From: Brevibacillus laterosporus
GTDB lineage: Bacteria; Bacillota; Bacilli; Brevibacillales; Brevibacillaceae
NCBI GenBank assembly: GCA_007833815.1
Contig: CP033464.1
Span: 3,342,001 to 3,406,000 of the forward strand
DNA: 64,000 nucleotides
Direction of reading: 5' to 3'
Below, in pieces: positions 1-8,495 of the stretch (within the stretch, counting starts at the first letter, position 1; each line of letters opens with the position of its first letter). The translations under genes were made by a program, and so were the position numbers. A model generated the notes under the pieces. The model was not told the DNA's origin. It saw only the letters and a list, made by a program, of their open reading frames with translations, and searched no databases.

Positions 1-156
1 ACAGCTAGTATTGCGGATGGAATTGCTTTTGGATTTATGGCGTATCCAATTGTTAAACTGGCGATGGGCAAAAGAAAAGAAATTCCTCTTCCTCTTTTGA
101 TCATCTCGTTCATGTTTTTCTTATACTTTGTCTTGCTAGCATTACAGCTTCATTAA
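1..156 (+). CDS. Purine (AzgA-like NCS2) permease, 3' end only
   Basis: The window opens inside a reading frame (frame 1) whose last 51 codons end with TAA at 154-156. It begins with the motif SIADGIAFGFMAYPIVKL, a conserved helix of AzgA-type guanine/hypoxanthine permeases, and ends in a hydrophobic segment rich in Phe and Leu typical of the last membrane helix. The start lies outside the window. A terminator-like hairpin follows at once. The family call rests on about 50 residues, so the substrate cannot be fixed. Confidence 0.6.
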   Translation, partial: TASIADGIAFGFMAYPIVKLAMGKRKEIPLPLLIISFMFFLYFVLLALQLH

Positions 157-158
157 GC

Positions 159-200
159 AAAAGGCAGTCATTTTCTCTTTGGGGGGGATGGCTGCTTTTT
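159..200 (+). terminator. Rho-independent terminator after the permease
   Basis: The arms GCAGTCAT and ATGGCTGC pair with one G-U, are extended by AAAAG/TTTTT, and are followed by a T run. The hairpin starts within a few bases of the permease stop codon. The remaining bases to about 320 show no gene and no clear promoter. Confidence 0.6.
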
Positions 201-332
201 GTATGTATGGCGTATAAAATTGTATGGAGAAACGTATAAGTGGAATGGCGGATTTATAGGTGCCAAGGAGTTGGTTAAATATACTGAATAGAAAGATATT
301 TTAATATAATGATGCTAAAGAAGGTGGGCTTC

Positions 333-1532
333 TTGAACGCGACGATGAGCAGGTATCACCAGTATCAAAAAGCTTTCGCTGACATACCAAAGCCGTTTGC
401 CTATATTGATTTAGATTTATTGGATCAAAATATGGCAGAGATTGTGGCTAGGAGCAATGGGAAACGTATTCGAATTGCCAGTAAGTCGATTCGTTCAGTT
501 CCCATGCTGCGCCGTATACTGAATTATCACCCTATGTTACAAGGAATCATGTGTTTTACGGCATCAGAAGCGTTGTTTTTATGGGAGAACGGTTTTGATG
601 ATTTGTTACTTGGCTACCCCGTAGTGGACAAATCATTGTTACTTTCGATCACGCAAGCTGTACAACAAGGCGCACAAATCACCTTGATGGTCGACTCCTT
701 GGAGCATGTTTGCTTGATAGAAGAAGTGGCAAGAGAAATGGATACACCCCTGTTGCTCTGTGTGGACATGGATGCATCCGTCCCTTTTTTTAGTCTGCAC
801 TTTGGTGTATATCGTTCTCCTTTGCACATGGTAGAGGAAGTGATGCAGGTGGTAGAGAGGATTGCAACCTCTTCTTGGCTTGTTTTGGATGGAATCATGA
901 GCTATGAAGCCCAAATTGCTGGAGTCGGTGATAACATGCCTGGGCAAAGTATCAAAAATGGCTTTATATCTTATCTAAAAAAACGTTCCATTCGTTCCAT
1001 AAGAGAAAAGCGGGCCCGTGTTTATAACGAGTTGCAACGACACAATATTTCCATTCGCTTTTGTAATGGAGGGGGTACCGGTAGTATGACATCCACATGC
1101 CAAGAAGACGCAGTGACAGAGGTAACGGTAGGCTCTGGTTTTTATGCTCCTGCTCTATTTGATTATTACCGAGAGTTTCGCTTACAGCCAGCAGCCGGAT
1201 TTGCTATTGAGATTGTGCGAAAGCCAAAACCCAATATCTATACTTGTTCGGGAGGAGGGTATGTGGCATCTGGATCAATAGGAAAAGAAAAACTCCCAGC
1301 TCCCTATCTACCACCAAAAGCTAAATTATTATCCCTAGAAGGGGCGGGAGAGGTGCAAACGCCTGTTCGTTATACAGGAGAGCAGGAACTTTCAATCGGA
1401 GATCCTATCTTTTTTCGACACAGTAAGGCAGGAGAATTATGTGAGCGCTTTCCAGCACTTCACTTGCTTCGTGAGGGAAAAATAGTGGGGGAAGCGATGA
1501 CGTATCGGGGAGAGGGCAGGTGTTTTCTATGA
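333..1532 (+). CDS. PLP-dependent alanine racemase-like barrel protein (amino acid deaminase/aldolase family)
   Basis: About 399 residues. The N-terminal half has the signature of the alanine-racemase/D-threonine-aldolase PLP barrel: PFAYIDLDLLDQN near the start, then RIASKSIRS, where the Lys is the expected PLP lysine. A Cys/Gly-rich stretch (FCNGGGTGS) follows, and the C-terminal part contains YTCSGGGYVASG. Proteins of this group are annotated as amino acid deaminase/aldolase; the natural substrate is unknown. I chose TTG at 333 because AAGGTGG (321-327) lies five bases upstream. ATG at 309 has no ribosome site, and ATG at 345 is too far from it. The gene overlaps the next by ATGA, so the two are probably translationally coupled. 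Confidence 0.7.
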   Translation: MNATMSRYHQYQKAFADIPKPFAYIDLDLLDQNMAEIVARSNGKRIRIASKSIRSVPMLRRILNYHPMLQGIMCFTASEALFLWENGFDDLLLGYPVVDKSLLLSITQAVQQGAQITLMVDSLEHVCLIEEVAREMDTPLLLCVDMDASVPFFSLHFGVYRSPLHMVEEVMQVVERIATSSWLVLDGIMSYEAQIAGVGDNMPGQSIKNGFISYLKKRSIRSIREKRARVYNELQRHNISIRFCNGGGTGSMTSTCQEDAVTEVTVGSGFYAPALFDYYREFRLQPAAGFAIEIVRKPKPNIYTCSGGGYVASGSIGKEKLPAPYLPPKAKLLSLEGAGEVQTPVRYTGEQELSIGDPIFFRHSKAGELCERFPALHLLREGKIVGEAMTYRGEGRCFL

Positions 1533-2839
1533 GAGCAGTGGCAATGCAACCATGGAAGAATTGGGCGGGGCTTTCTGCTAGCACGCCACAACAAGTGGTC
1601 TATCCATCCAGTATGGAGGAAGTAGTGCAAGTTGTAAAAGAAGCCAGTCAACAGAGGAAAACCATTCGTGTAGTTGGTTCTGGACATTCTTTTACTGCGC
1701 TCGTAGAAACAGATCAAATTCTCTTGTCACTAGATGATTTACAGGGGGTTATAGAAACCAATGATAATGAGCAGACAGCCACTGTTTGGGCCGGAACAAA
1801 GCTGAAGCTTTTGGGAGAATCTTTACACAAACGAGGCTATTCTCAGGAGAATTTGGGGGATGTTAATGTCCAATCCATTGGAGGAGCTATTGGGACAGGA
1901 ACGCATGGTACTGGTATTCGATTTGGGAGTATCTCTACGCAAGTAATAGGGTTGACTGTAGTAACTGCCCGAGGCGATGTACTGGAATGCTCGGAAACAC
2001 ATCGTCCTGAACTCTTCCGCGCGTTGCAAGTCTCTCTTGGATCACTTGGGATCATTGTCAAAGTGAAGCTACGTGTACTGCCAGCTTACAATATTCATTA
2101 TAAGAGCAAGCGTATGAATTTAAACGATTGTTTAAACCGATTGACAGAGTTTAATGAGAGCCATCGTCATTTTGAGTTTTACTGGTTTGTCCACACTGAT
2201 ACGGTGCAAGTGAAATTTATGCAAACTACTCAAAAGCCAGCTTCCAAAAATAGCGCATGGAATCATTTTAATAAAGTAGTTATTGAAAATGGTTTGTTCT
2301 GGATTCTATCCGAGGTGTGTCGACTATTTCCTCAATTGTGTGCCCCGGTAAGTAAACTTTCTGCAAAAGCAGTTCCTATTATAGAGGAGGTGGGAGCAAG
2401 TCACGAGTTGTTTGCTACACCGCGCTGGGTTCGATTTAGTGAGATGGAGTACAGTGTGCCTGCTGATAAGATGAACGAGGTAATCAAAGAGATCGAGGCA
2501 TGTATAAAAGAACATCGATTTGCTGTCCATTTTCCTATTGAATGCCGTTATGTAAAAGGGGATGATATCTGGCTCAGCCCTGCTTACAAGCGAGATTCCG
2601 CGTTTATTGCCGTGCATATGTACAAAGGTATGCCCTATAAGTCTTATTTTCAAGCAATGGAACGCATTTTTCTAAAATATGATGGGAGACCACATTGGGG
2701 CAAATTACATGAATTAACGGCAGCGGATTTACAAGATCGATTTCCGATGTGGACTCAATTTCTAGCTATTCGTGAACAGATGGACCCCACTGGATTATTT
2801 CTTAACCCATACTTGTCCCGATTATTTGGAGTACAGTAG
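1529..2839 (+). CDS. FAD-linked oxidase of the D-arabinono-1,4-lactone / L-gulonolactone oxidase family
   Basis: About 436 residues. The N-terminal third is a PCMH-type FAD domain with VVGSGHSFTALVETD and GTGTHGTGIRFGSI. The C-terminal aldonolactone-oxidase domain ends with the family hallmark HWGK (in RPHWGKLHEL) and FLNPYL. Such enzymes oxidise sugar lactones or polyols with oxygen as acceptor; the real substrate here is unknown. The ATG at 1529 overlaps the upstream TGA and sits 8 bases after GGCAGG. A GTG at 1520 is in frame but lacks a well-placed ribosome site. The preceding PLP-barrel gene forms a two-gene operon with it, closed by a strong hairpin. Confidence 0.8.
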   Translation: MRAVAMQPWKNWAGLSASTPQQVVYPSSMEEVVQVVKEASQQRKTIRVVGSGHSFTALVETDQILLSLDDLQGVIETNDNEQTATVWAGTKLKLLGESLHKRGYSQENLGDVNVQSIGGAIGTGTHGTGIRFGSISTQVIGLTVVTARGDVLECSETHRPELFRALQVSLGSLGIIVKVKLRVLPAYNIHYKSKRMNLNDCLNRLTEFNESHRHFEFYWFVHTDTVQVKFMQTTQKPASKNSAWNHFNKVVIENGLFWILSEVCRLFPQLCAPVSKLSAKAVPIIEEVGASHELFATPRWVRFSEMEYSVPADKMNEVIKEIEACIKEHRFAVHFPIECRYVKGDDIWLSPAYKRDSAFIAVHMYKGMPYKSYFQAMERIFLKYDGRPHWGKLHELTAADLQDRFPMWTQFLAIREQMDPTGLFLNPYLSRLFGVQ

Positions 2840-2880
2840 TCAGCAATAATAGAGAATTGAATTTCTTTCCTATTCATAAC

Positions 2881-2922
2881 AAAAAGCGCTTCTTTATCCT
2901 CAAGAGGAGAGAGCGCTTTTTG
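2881..2922. terminator. Bidirectional terminator between convergent genes
   Basis: AAAAAGCGCT and AGCGCTTTTT are perfect inverted arms flanking about 20 bases. The A and T runs let it serve both the oxidase (plus) and the dicarboxylate carrier (minus). Confidence 0.85.
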
Positions 2923-2973
2923 ATTTTGCTATTGTTTTGTTAGGATTATGTTCTTGATGCTGAATGGATTGTA

Positions 2974-4224
2974 TTACGAAGCAATAGTAGCTTCAGAATT
3001 TTTTGAGATGTTTGGATGAAACTCTTTTTCCGATTTGGAAACCACTATAGTAGCAACACCGTTACCAATTAGATTAGTCACAGCACGAGCTTCAGACATG
3101 AAGCGGTCTACCCCGATTAATAGCGCGATTCCTTCAACTGGAATCATGGGGAAAGCAGCTAATGTGGCAGCTAGCGTAATCAAACCAGAACCGGTTACAC
3201 CTGCAGCGCCTTTAGAAGTAAGCATAAGGACGGCTAATAAGGTAATTTCTTGCCAGATCGTTAAATCAATACCATACGCTTGAGCGATAAAGATGGCGCC
3301 CATGGACAAGTAGATGGAGGTACCATCTAAGTTAAAGGAGTAACCGGTTGGGATAACCAGACCTACTACTGACTTGGAGCAACCATAAGCTTCTAGTTTG
3401 CGCATCATGCCAGGCAGAGCGGATTCAGAGGACGAGGTACCTACAACCAATAAAATTTCTTCTTTAATGTAGCGGATAAAGGAGAAGATGTTAAATTTGT
3501 AAGCTCTTGCGATAAGACCTAACACTACAATGATGAAGCAGAACATGGTCAGGTAAACGGAACCCATCAGAAGACCCAGGTTAATCAATGATTTAATTCC
3601 AAACTGACCGATCGTGTAGGCCATGGCCCCAAAAGCTGCAATTGGAGATAGACGCATGATCATGTTAACAACACCGAAGAATCCCTGGGTTAGCTTTTCA
3701 AATAATTGGAGAACGGGTTTCGCTTGTGACCCCATTGCGGTGAGTGAAATACCGAATAGGACAGCGAAGAACAGGATCGGGAGTAATTCGCCTTTTGCCA
3801 TCGCACCTACCACGTTGTCAGGAACGATATTGATGATAAAGTCCAGGAAGCTGCTACTTTCCGATGCAGATGAGGTGTATTTAGAAATATCTGCACCAGC
3901 AGCATTCGATGTATCAATTCCTACACCTGGCTTTACAAAATTAACAACAATAATTCCGATTGTTAATGCTAATGTAGTTACAATTTCAAAGTAGAGCAAG
4001 GCTTTTCCGCCTATTCTACCAACCTTTTTCATGTCTCCCATACTAGCGATACCGTGAACAATTGTGAAGAAAACAATTGGTGGAATAACCATTTTAATCA
4101 TTTTGATAAAGACGTCAGCTAACACTTTTAGTTTAGCTCCGAATTCAGGGAAGATAAACCCAACTATAATACCTAAAATAACACCTGTGATTACTTGTAC
4201 CGTCAAATTTTTCAATATTTTCAT
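2974..4224 (-). CDS. dctA: DctA-type dicarboxylate/amino acid:cation symporter
   Basis: 416 residues, the usual length for the DAACS family. The C-terminal half carries the re-entrant loop [12 protein letters not shown], then [29 protein letters not shown] and [17 protein letters not shown]. These match DctA-type C4-dicarboxylate carriers better than glutamate carriers (SSES rather than the SSSS/SSST typical of GltP). It is expected to import succinate, fumarate or malate, driven by protons or sodium. The start has GGGAG eight bases upstream. A partial cre-like sequence lies 20 bases upstream. In B. subtilis a related permease (DctP) lies next to dctB-dctS-dctR; here those genes start 5.5 kb away, so this carrier is a plausible but unproven target of that system. 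Confidence 0.85.
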   Translation of the reverse strand: MKILKNLTVQVITGVILGIIVGFIFPEFGAKLKVLADVFIKMIKMVIPPIVFFTIVHGIASMGDMKKVGRIGGKALLYFEIVTTLALTIGIIVVNFVKPGVGIDTSNAAGADISKYTSSASESSSFLDFIINIVPDNVVGAMAKGELLPILFFAVLFGISLTAMGSQAKPVLQLFEKLTQGFFGVVNMIMRLSPIAAFGAMAYTIGQFGIKSLINLGLLMGSVYLTMFCFIIVVLGLIARAYKFNIFSFIRYIKEEILLVVGTSSSESALPGMMRKLEAYGCSKSVVGLVIPTGYSFNLDGTSIYLSMGAIFIAQAYGIDLTIWQEITLLAVLMLTSKGAAGVTGSGLITLAATLAAFPMIPVEGIALLIGVDRFMSEARAVTNLIGNGVATIVVSKSEKEFHPNISKNSEATIAS

Positions 4225-4244
4225 GGGTAGTTCACTCCCTTTCG

Positions 4245-4258
4245 TGTAAGCGCTTTAC
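4245..4258 (-). promoter_or_regulatory. Possible cre (CcpA) site upstream of the dicarboxylate carrier
   Basis: On the minus strand the sequence GTAAAGCGCTTACA matches the cre consensus TGNNARCGNWWWCA at 12 of 14 positions (the first two bases are swapped). It lies between the start codon and any upstream promoter, as expected for catabolite repression. The call is tentative. Confidence 0.35.
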
Positions 4259-4348
4259 TTATCTGTGGTTATTGTAAAACTTTTTAGAAAATTAGAAAAT
4301 AATATGGTCTTATTGTTCTTTTTGGTTTTTTTGGTCATAAAAACAGCC

Positions 4349-4377
4349 TTGACATTTTTGTTATATCATTTTATATT
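4349..4377 (+). promoter_or_regulatory. Sigma-A promoter of the marR-MFS operon
   Basis: A perfect -35 box TTGACA (4349-4354), a 17-base spacer and a -10 box TATATT (4372-4377). It predicts transcription from about 4384 and a leader of roughly 120 bases before the marR start. Confidence 0.75.
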
Positions 4378-4431
4378 TAAACACGTTAAATAATAAGTTA
4401 TCTAATAAATAAACAATCAAATAAATAAAAA

Positions 4432-4477
4432 GTGCATGAAAGAACTATTTACATCATTTGTAACTAGGTTCATGCAC
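4432..4477. promoter_or_regulatory. Nested dyad in the marR leader: candidate operator or RNA hairpin
   Basis: A perfect 9-base inverted repeat, GTGCATGAA (4432-4440) and TTCATGCAC (4469-4477), encloses a second dyad TTACA-TCATT-TGTAA (4449-4463). It sits in the leader directly upstream of the ribosome site AAAGGGG (4488-4494). The inner dyad has the size of a MarR-family operator; the outer arms could also form an RNA stem controlling translation. Autoregulation is inferred. Confidence 0.45.
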
Positions 4478-4502
4478 CAGCAGATAGAAAGGGGATAAGA
4501 AT

Positions 4503-4970
4503 ATGCCCAACACGGATATGCTTGATCAAAAAATTGATCGTTTACTTGAATTGGTAAGTAGTACAACTAAGAAAATTCGAATGGAGATTATGGTACACAA
4601 GGATTTAGGTTTAACGGGTCCGCAATTTCATACGTTGTACTTGATTTCAAAAGAAGGTACCTGTAAAACTACGAGGCTAGCCGAGCTACTGGAAGTAAAA
4701 CCAAGTGCTATGACAGTAATGATTGATCGATTGGTTCATAACGGTTTCGTAGCTCGTTGTAATGACGAGAAGGATCGCAGGGCTGTATTAGTGTCTGTAA
4801 CGGAAGTAGGGAAGCAGGCGCTTGATAAGGGGAAAGCAAAAGCGAAAGAAGTGCTACATCGTTATTTCTCGCATTTAAATCAAGAGGAGATCACATTCCT
4901 GGTAGATATTTACGAAAAGCTAAACAGCGTTCAAATCGCTAACAAAGCAAATGAACAAAAAAGCAAATAA
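4503..4970 (+). CDS. MarR-family transcriptional regulator
   Basis: 155 residues with the MarR winged-helix pattern. LTGPQFHTLYLISKEG precedes the helix-turn-helix RLAELLEVKPSAMTVMIDRL, and the wing contains DEKDRRAVLVSVTEVGKQ with its typical DxRxxxV/L core. The start has AAAGGGG eight bases upstream. The gene ends 34 bases before the exporter start, so the two are co-transcribed. The usual arrangement is a repressor of its own operon released by the exported compound; the effector is unknown. Confidence 0.9.
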   Translation: MPNTDMLDQKIDRLLELVSSTTKKIRMEIMVHKDLGLTGPQFHTLYLISKEGTCKTTRLAELLEVKPSAMTVMIDRLVHNGFVARCNDEKDRRAVLVSVTEVGKQALDKGKAKAKEVLHRYFSHLNQEEITFLVDIYEKLNSVQIANKANEQKSK

Positions 4971-5004
4971 ACATAAAAATAACGAACGAATAGGAGAATC
5001 GGAT

Positions 5005-6642
5005 ATGGGAGAACAAATGACGATTGCAACAAAACAACAACCTAGCTCCCAAAGCCGAGGCTTGTTGATTACGGGACTCATTATTGCCATGCTGTTTGCG
5101 GCGTTAGACGGAACTATTGTAGGAACGGCGATGCCGCGCATTGTTGGGGAATTGGGCGGTTTGGGAGTCATGACTTGGCTTACTACTGCCTATATGTTAA
5201 CCTCGACAACCATGGTGCCTATTGCAGGTAAACTGGCAGACCTACTTGGTCGAAAAGTTGTCTATATAACTGGTTTAATCATCTTTATGGTCGGTTCTGT
5301 GCTGTGTGGTTTCACAGACAGTATGACCCAATTAATCGTGTATCGTGGTTTGCAAGGTATTGGTGGCGGAATTATGATGCCTATGGCGTTAATCATCATC
5401 GGTGATTTATTTACTGGGAAAGAACGGGCGAAATGGCAAGGGGTGTTCGGCGCTCTCTATGGGCTATCTTCCGTCATTGGGCCTCCTGTGGGTGGCTATA
5501 TCGTAGATGCCTTGAATTGGCGTTGGGTGTTTTACATTAACTTGCCTATCGGGATTATCGCAACCATTTTTATTGCCATGGGATTAAAAAAACACAAGGT
5601 AACGGGCCCAATCAAAATTGACTTTGCCGGCATTACTACGATGATCATCGGTGTGGTCAGCATGTTGCTGGCTTTGACGTTTGGTGGTAAGGAATATGCG
5701 TGGTTTTCTTGGCAAGTGATTGGTCTTATGACTGTGTCTATTGTTGCCATCGCTTCGTTTATTAGGATTGAAAAGAAAACAGAAGAACCCATCTTACCAG
5801 TGAATCTGTTTGCTAACAAAATCTTTTCTTCGTTAAATGGTGTGGGTTTCTTGATGAGCGTCGGCATGTTTGGAGCGATCATGTTTGTGCCATTATTTAT
5901 GCAAGGCGTAGTGGGGATTAGTCCCTCCGAATCAGGTGCAATCATGACACCGATGATGCTTACTATGATTTTGACGAGCGTAGTAGGCTCCCGAATGGTG
6001 TATCGTTGGGGTGTGAAAAAACAGATTTTAGTGGGTATGATTATCATGGCAACTGGCTTTGGGTTTTTGACTAGCATGGGAATTGACACAACTAAATTGA
6101 CCGCTACTTCCTTTATGATGGTGATTGGTCTTGGGATGGGTCTGGTTATGCCAATTATCACGTTGGCCCTGCAAGAATCTTTCCCTAAATCCCAGCTTGG
6201 TGTTGTTACCTCTTCTAGTCAGTTCTTCCGTTCTATTGGGGGGACTTTCGGGGTAACCATCTTAGGTAGTGTCATGAATGCAAAATCTGCATCCCTTTTA
6301 ACGGATTACCTATTGCCTCTCTTGCACAAGCTTCCATCCCAAGCAAAAGGAATGGTTGATCAAATTGCAATGGAGATTCATACGAACCCACAAGGCTTGT
6401 ACTCCATGCTGTTTAGCCCAGAAGCAATGCAAAAAGTTCCTGAATCCGTTCGAGATCAGCTGATTCCTGTCCTGAAACATTCAATGGTAGAATCTTTACA
6501 TGTCGTTTTTATGGTCAGCTTTGGTATCGTGTTGGTTGGGGCGATTTTAACCTTGTGGTTGCCACATATACCACTGGGTAGCGCTAGAAAAGTGACTCAG
6601 GAGAACAGTGTCAATGAGTCACCCCCTGTGATGGAAAAGTAA
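5005..6642 (+). CDS. MFS multidrug exporter, DHA2 family (EmrB/QacA type, 14 TM)
   Basis: About 545 residues with two six-helix halves plus two extra helices, the size of DHA2 exporters. Helix 1 has the family motif AALDGTIVGTAMPRIVGELG. Motif A is GKLADLLGRKV, and motif C (antiporter motif) is GALYGLSSVIGPPVGGY. ATG at 5005 is chosen because TAGGAGA lies seven bases upstream; an in-frame ATG at 4951 lies inside marR and has no ribosome site. It is expected to export hydrophobic toxic compounds by proton antiport. It could relate to self-protection from the polyketide made 12 kb away, but nothing in the sequence shows this. Confidence 0.88.
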   Translation: MGEQMTIATKQQPSSQSRGLLITGLIIAMLFAALDGTIVGTAMPRIVGELGGLGVMTWLTTAYMLTSTTMVPIAGKLADLLGRKVVYITGLIIFMVGSVLCGFTDSMTQLIVYRGLQGIGGGIMMPMALIIIGDLFTGKERAKWQGVFGALYGLSSVIGPPVGGYIVDALNWRWVFYINLPIGIIATIFIAMGLKKHKVTGPIKIDFAGITTMIIGVVSMLLALTFGGKEYAWFSWQVIGLMTVSIVAIASFIRIEKKTEEPILPVNLFANKIFSSLNGVGFLMSVGMFGAIMFVPLFMQGVVGISPSESGAIMTPMMLTMILTSVVGSRMVYRWGVKKQILVGMIIMATGFGFLTSMGIDTTKLTATSFMMVIGLGMGLVMPIITLALQESFPKSQLGVVTSSSQFFRSIGGTFGVTILGSVMNAKSASLLTDYLLPLLHKLPSQAKGMVDQIAMEIHTNPQGLYSMLFSPEAMQKVPESVRDQLIPVLKHSMVESLHVVFMVSFGIVLVGAILTLWLPHIPLGSARKVTQENSVNESPPVMEK

Positions 6643-6664
6643 GTATGTTCCTAGTGAAATAGCC

Positions 6665-6709
6665 TACACCTCTTGGAGTCATATTCATTGATTCTGGGGG
6701 GTGTTTTTT
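6665..6709 (+). terminator. Probable terminator after the MFS gene
   Basis: ACACCTC and GGGGTGT pair (one G-U) around a 25-base loop and are followed by six T residues. The stem is short, so this is moderate evidence. Confidence 0.5.
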
Positions 6710-6759
6710 GCTATGATTTGAAGGGAGTTTTTGGAATAAATATGAAGGAGGTAAAGCAT

Positions 6760-7335
6760 ATGAATCAAACGCAAAAACTGATAGCAGGCATAGCTAGTGT
6801 TTTCCTAGTGGGTGCTGGAGTGAGTAGTTGTATGAATTCCGATGGAGAAAAACAAGAGGTTGAAACGTATGACTTACATAAGGCTAAAGAAGAGCAAGAT
6901 ATACCCTTGACTATTCAACGAGATAAATTAACAGCAGCAGACTATGATCCTTCTTACACGGTGCAGTCTTCATCAGATGAACATACGGTTCCAGCAGATG
7001 CTCATACTGTTCAAGGAGACACTATTGAGGATAATAATGAAGATTTAAATATTCCAGAAGATACAGATTGTGAATCGTGGGAATTTATGGATAATGAAGG
7101 GGTTTATGGCTGTACAGACAGCAACTCCTCCCATTATAATCAACTGATGTACGGAGGCATTTTTTATGCATCGACGGCAGCTTTGTTGCAACAATCAAAT
7201 TACCACAGCTACAAAAATAGTTCGCGATTTCGGAGTAATTCTTCCTCTTTCTCAGGAAGTAATGGTTTTGGAAATAAAAGTTCAGGCAGTAGCATGAAAA
7301 GTGGTTTTGGTAGCAGTTCCCATTCAGGAGGGTAA
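6760..7335 (+). CDS. Putative lipoprotein with Ser/Gly-rich tail (YgiB/DUF1190-like by context), probably frameshifted at the 3' end
   Basis: 191 residues from ATG 6760, which has AAGGAGG eight bases upstream. A signal segment with the lipobox VSSC suggests lipid attachment at Cys24. The middle is acidic, with CESW and YGCTD. The C-terminus is Ser/Gly/Phe-rich and ends SSSHSGG. E. coli YgiB and YjfM are lipoproteins with a similar GFG and Ser-Gly-Gly end and lie beside the ATP-grasp gene ygiC/yjfC, as here. In the next reading frame (7331 to 7427) the sequence continues with GNVFTPDKQGG and ends SSSSHSSGG before a TGA. The true protein may therefore be about 32 residues longer, with one extra G in the GGAGGG at 7327-7332. 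Confidence 0.6.
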   Translation: MNQTQKLIAGIASVFLVGAGVSSCMNSDGEKQEVETYDLHKAKEEQDIPLTIQRDKLTAADYDPSYTVQSSSDEHTVPADAHTVQGDTIEDNNEDLNIPEDTDCESWEFMDNEGVYGCTDSNSSHYNQLMYGGIFYASTAALLQQSNYHSYKNSSRFRSNSSSFSGSNGFGNKSSGSSMKSGFGSSSHSGG

Positions 7336-7427
7336 TGTATTCACACCCGATAAGCAAGGTGGACAGCCCAATAAAAACGATAGTAAATCATATAAAAGCA
7401 GTAGTTCTCATTCTTCGGGTGGCTGAA
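7331..7427 (+). pseudogene. Out-of-frame tail of the lipoprotein gene
   Basis: The +1 frame from GGT 7331 stays open for about 31 codons to TGA. It encodes GNVFTPDKQGGQPNK, then SKSYKSSSSHSSGG. This repeats the SSSHSGG ending of the upstream frame and has the same composition. It looks like the original C-terminus cut off by a single-base insertion or a sequencing error in the G run. It has no start codon or ribosome site of its own. Confidence 0.5.
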
Positions 7428-7492
7428 GCTAGTGGAAGAGACGGAACGTTTAGAATCATTTATAAAGAAATAACATACAGGAGTGATGTAAC

Positions 7493-7891
7493 ATGCCTTT
7501 AATGATAAACTTTTTGATTTATGCGGGGACTGCCTTTGCCATGATGTTGGTTGGGTTGGTCCTGTTTATTGTTAGTACAACAAAAGTAAAAGAATTCCAA
7601 TTGATTGCTACTAATAATCAGGCAGCAGCACTGACACTCGGTGGAAAAATGCTTGGTCTCGCTTTTGTGCTTGGTTCTGCTGTGGCCAACTCTGTGTCTC
7701 TAGTTGATATGGTCATTTGGAGCGGTGTTGGTATTGTAGCTCAAATTATCTTCTTCTTTTTAGCTGAAATCATAACCATTCGTTTTAGCATTCGAGAAGC
7801 GATTGAAAAGAATAATACTGCTGTTGGTATCCTCTTAATGATGTTCTCGTTATCTATTGGCTGGATAGTAGGGCAATGTCTAACCTATTAA
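7493..7891 (+). CDS. DUF350 (YjfL-type) small membrane protein
   Basis: 132 residues with four predicted membrane helices. The hallmark AAALTLGGKMLGLAFVLGSA lies between helices 1 and 2, followed by a VDMVIW segment. ACAGGAGTGATG provides the ribosome site. DUF350 proteins occur beside glutathionylspermidine-synthase-like ATP-grasp enzymes and YgiB-type lipoproteins (yjfL-yjfM-yjfC in E. coli). The same three types occur here within 3 kb. No biochemical role is established. Confidence 0.8.
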   Translation: MPLMINFLIYAGTAFAMMLVGLVLFIVSTTKVKEFQLIATNNQAAALTLGGKMLGLAFVLGSAVANSVSLVDMVIWSGVGIVAQIIFFFLAEIITIRFSIREAIEKNNTAVGILLMMFSLSIGWIVGQCLTY

Positions 7892-7930
7892 GTCGCTACT
7901 AAAAATGATGTCGAAGCAAATCAGCTTTTG

Positions 7931-7980
7931 CGCTTTCCCGGGTGATGATTTCCCAGAATAAAGTCCATGTCGGGAAAGCG
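7931..7980. repeat. Perfect 10-base inverted repeat with 30-base loop
   Basis: CGCTTTCCCG (7931-7940) is repeated as CGGGAAAGCG (7971-7980). It lies between the DUF350 gene and the convergent reverse-strand gene. No T run follows on either strand, so it is not a standard terminator, although it may stop transcription from both sides. Confidence 0.5.
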
Positions 7981-7995
7981 TACACTGTTTACATT

Positions 7996-8445
7996 TTACA
8001 CTACATAAATGACGTAGACACCGCGATCTTCATCAATTTCCGTGGAATCTACCTCGAAATGTCCCAGCTCGGATACATGGATATAATCCTTCAACAAATA
8101 ACGGACCACGTCCGTATGATGGGGGACTGTCAAGTGGCTTAGAAGCTCTGTATCGCCAGCGGCTAGCAGTCTCCGAAACTCAATGAGAACTCCCTTACTA
8201 CTATTAAACATCTCGTCATGATAACATACTGCACTTCCTTGGTATTCATATATGAGAATTTCTCTGTTTCCCTCCATTTCGTTGGAAAGTAGCTGATATT
8301 GTTTCCCATCTTTAATGAGAAAGTGGCATAAGTGACGAGCTAAAATACCGTCCTCTCCAACTTCTGTAGAGTGGTATTCTGCAAAAGCCGTAAATTGATC
8401 TTCCTCTTGTTTGATATAACACGTACACGTATGGATATGAATCAC
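7996..8445 (-). CDS. Hypothetical protein, unknown family
   Basis: 149 residues on the minus strand, with no family I recognise. It is soluble, acidic and Leu/His-rich. It has a Cys pair near the start (HTCTCYIKQ) and an acidic end with EVDSTEIDEDRGVYVIYVV. The length and composition suggest a real gene, and no good plus-strand frame competes over most of it. The start is uncertain: the only standard in-frame start is a GTG at 8445 that overlaps its own AAAGGGTGAT ribosome-like sequence. It separates the DUF350 gene from the ATP-grasp gene and points away from the latter, so it may be an insertion into an ancestral operon. Confidence 0.5.
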   Translation of the reverse strand: MIHIHTCTCYIKQEEDQFTAFAEYHSTEVGEDGILARHLCHFLIKDGKQYQLLSNEMEGNREILIYEYQGSAVCYHDEMFNSSKGVLIEFRRLLAAGDTELLSHLTVPHHTDVVRYLLKDYIHVSELGHFEVDSTEIDEDRGVYVIYVV

Positions 8446-8495
8446 CCTTTCATCTGATAGATTGATTATGACATACGCTCTTACGATAGAAAAGG

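Noticed and set aside
5532-6161. 209-codon open frame on the strand opposite the MFS gene
   Set aside because: It is antisense to a clear exporter, has no ribosome site, and its Ile/Pro/Thr-rich composition is that of a shadow frame.
7942-8142. Plus-strand 66-codon frame after the DUF350 gene
   Set aside because: It overlaps the longer reverse-strand frame and the inverted repeat and has no ribosome site.
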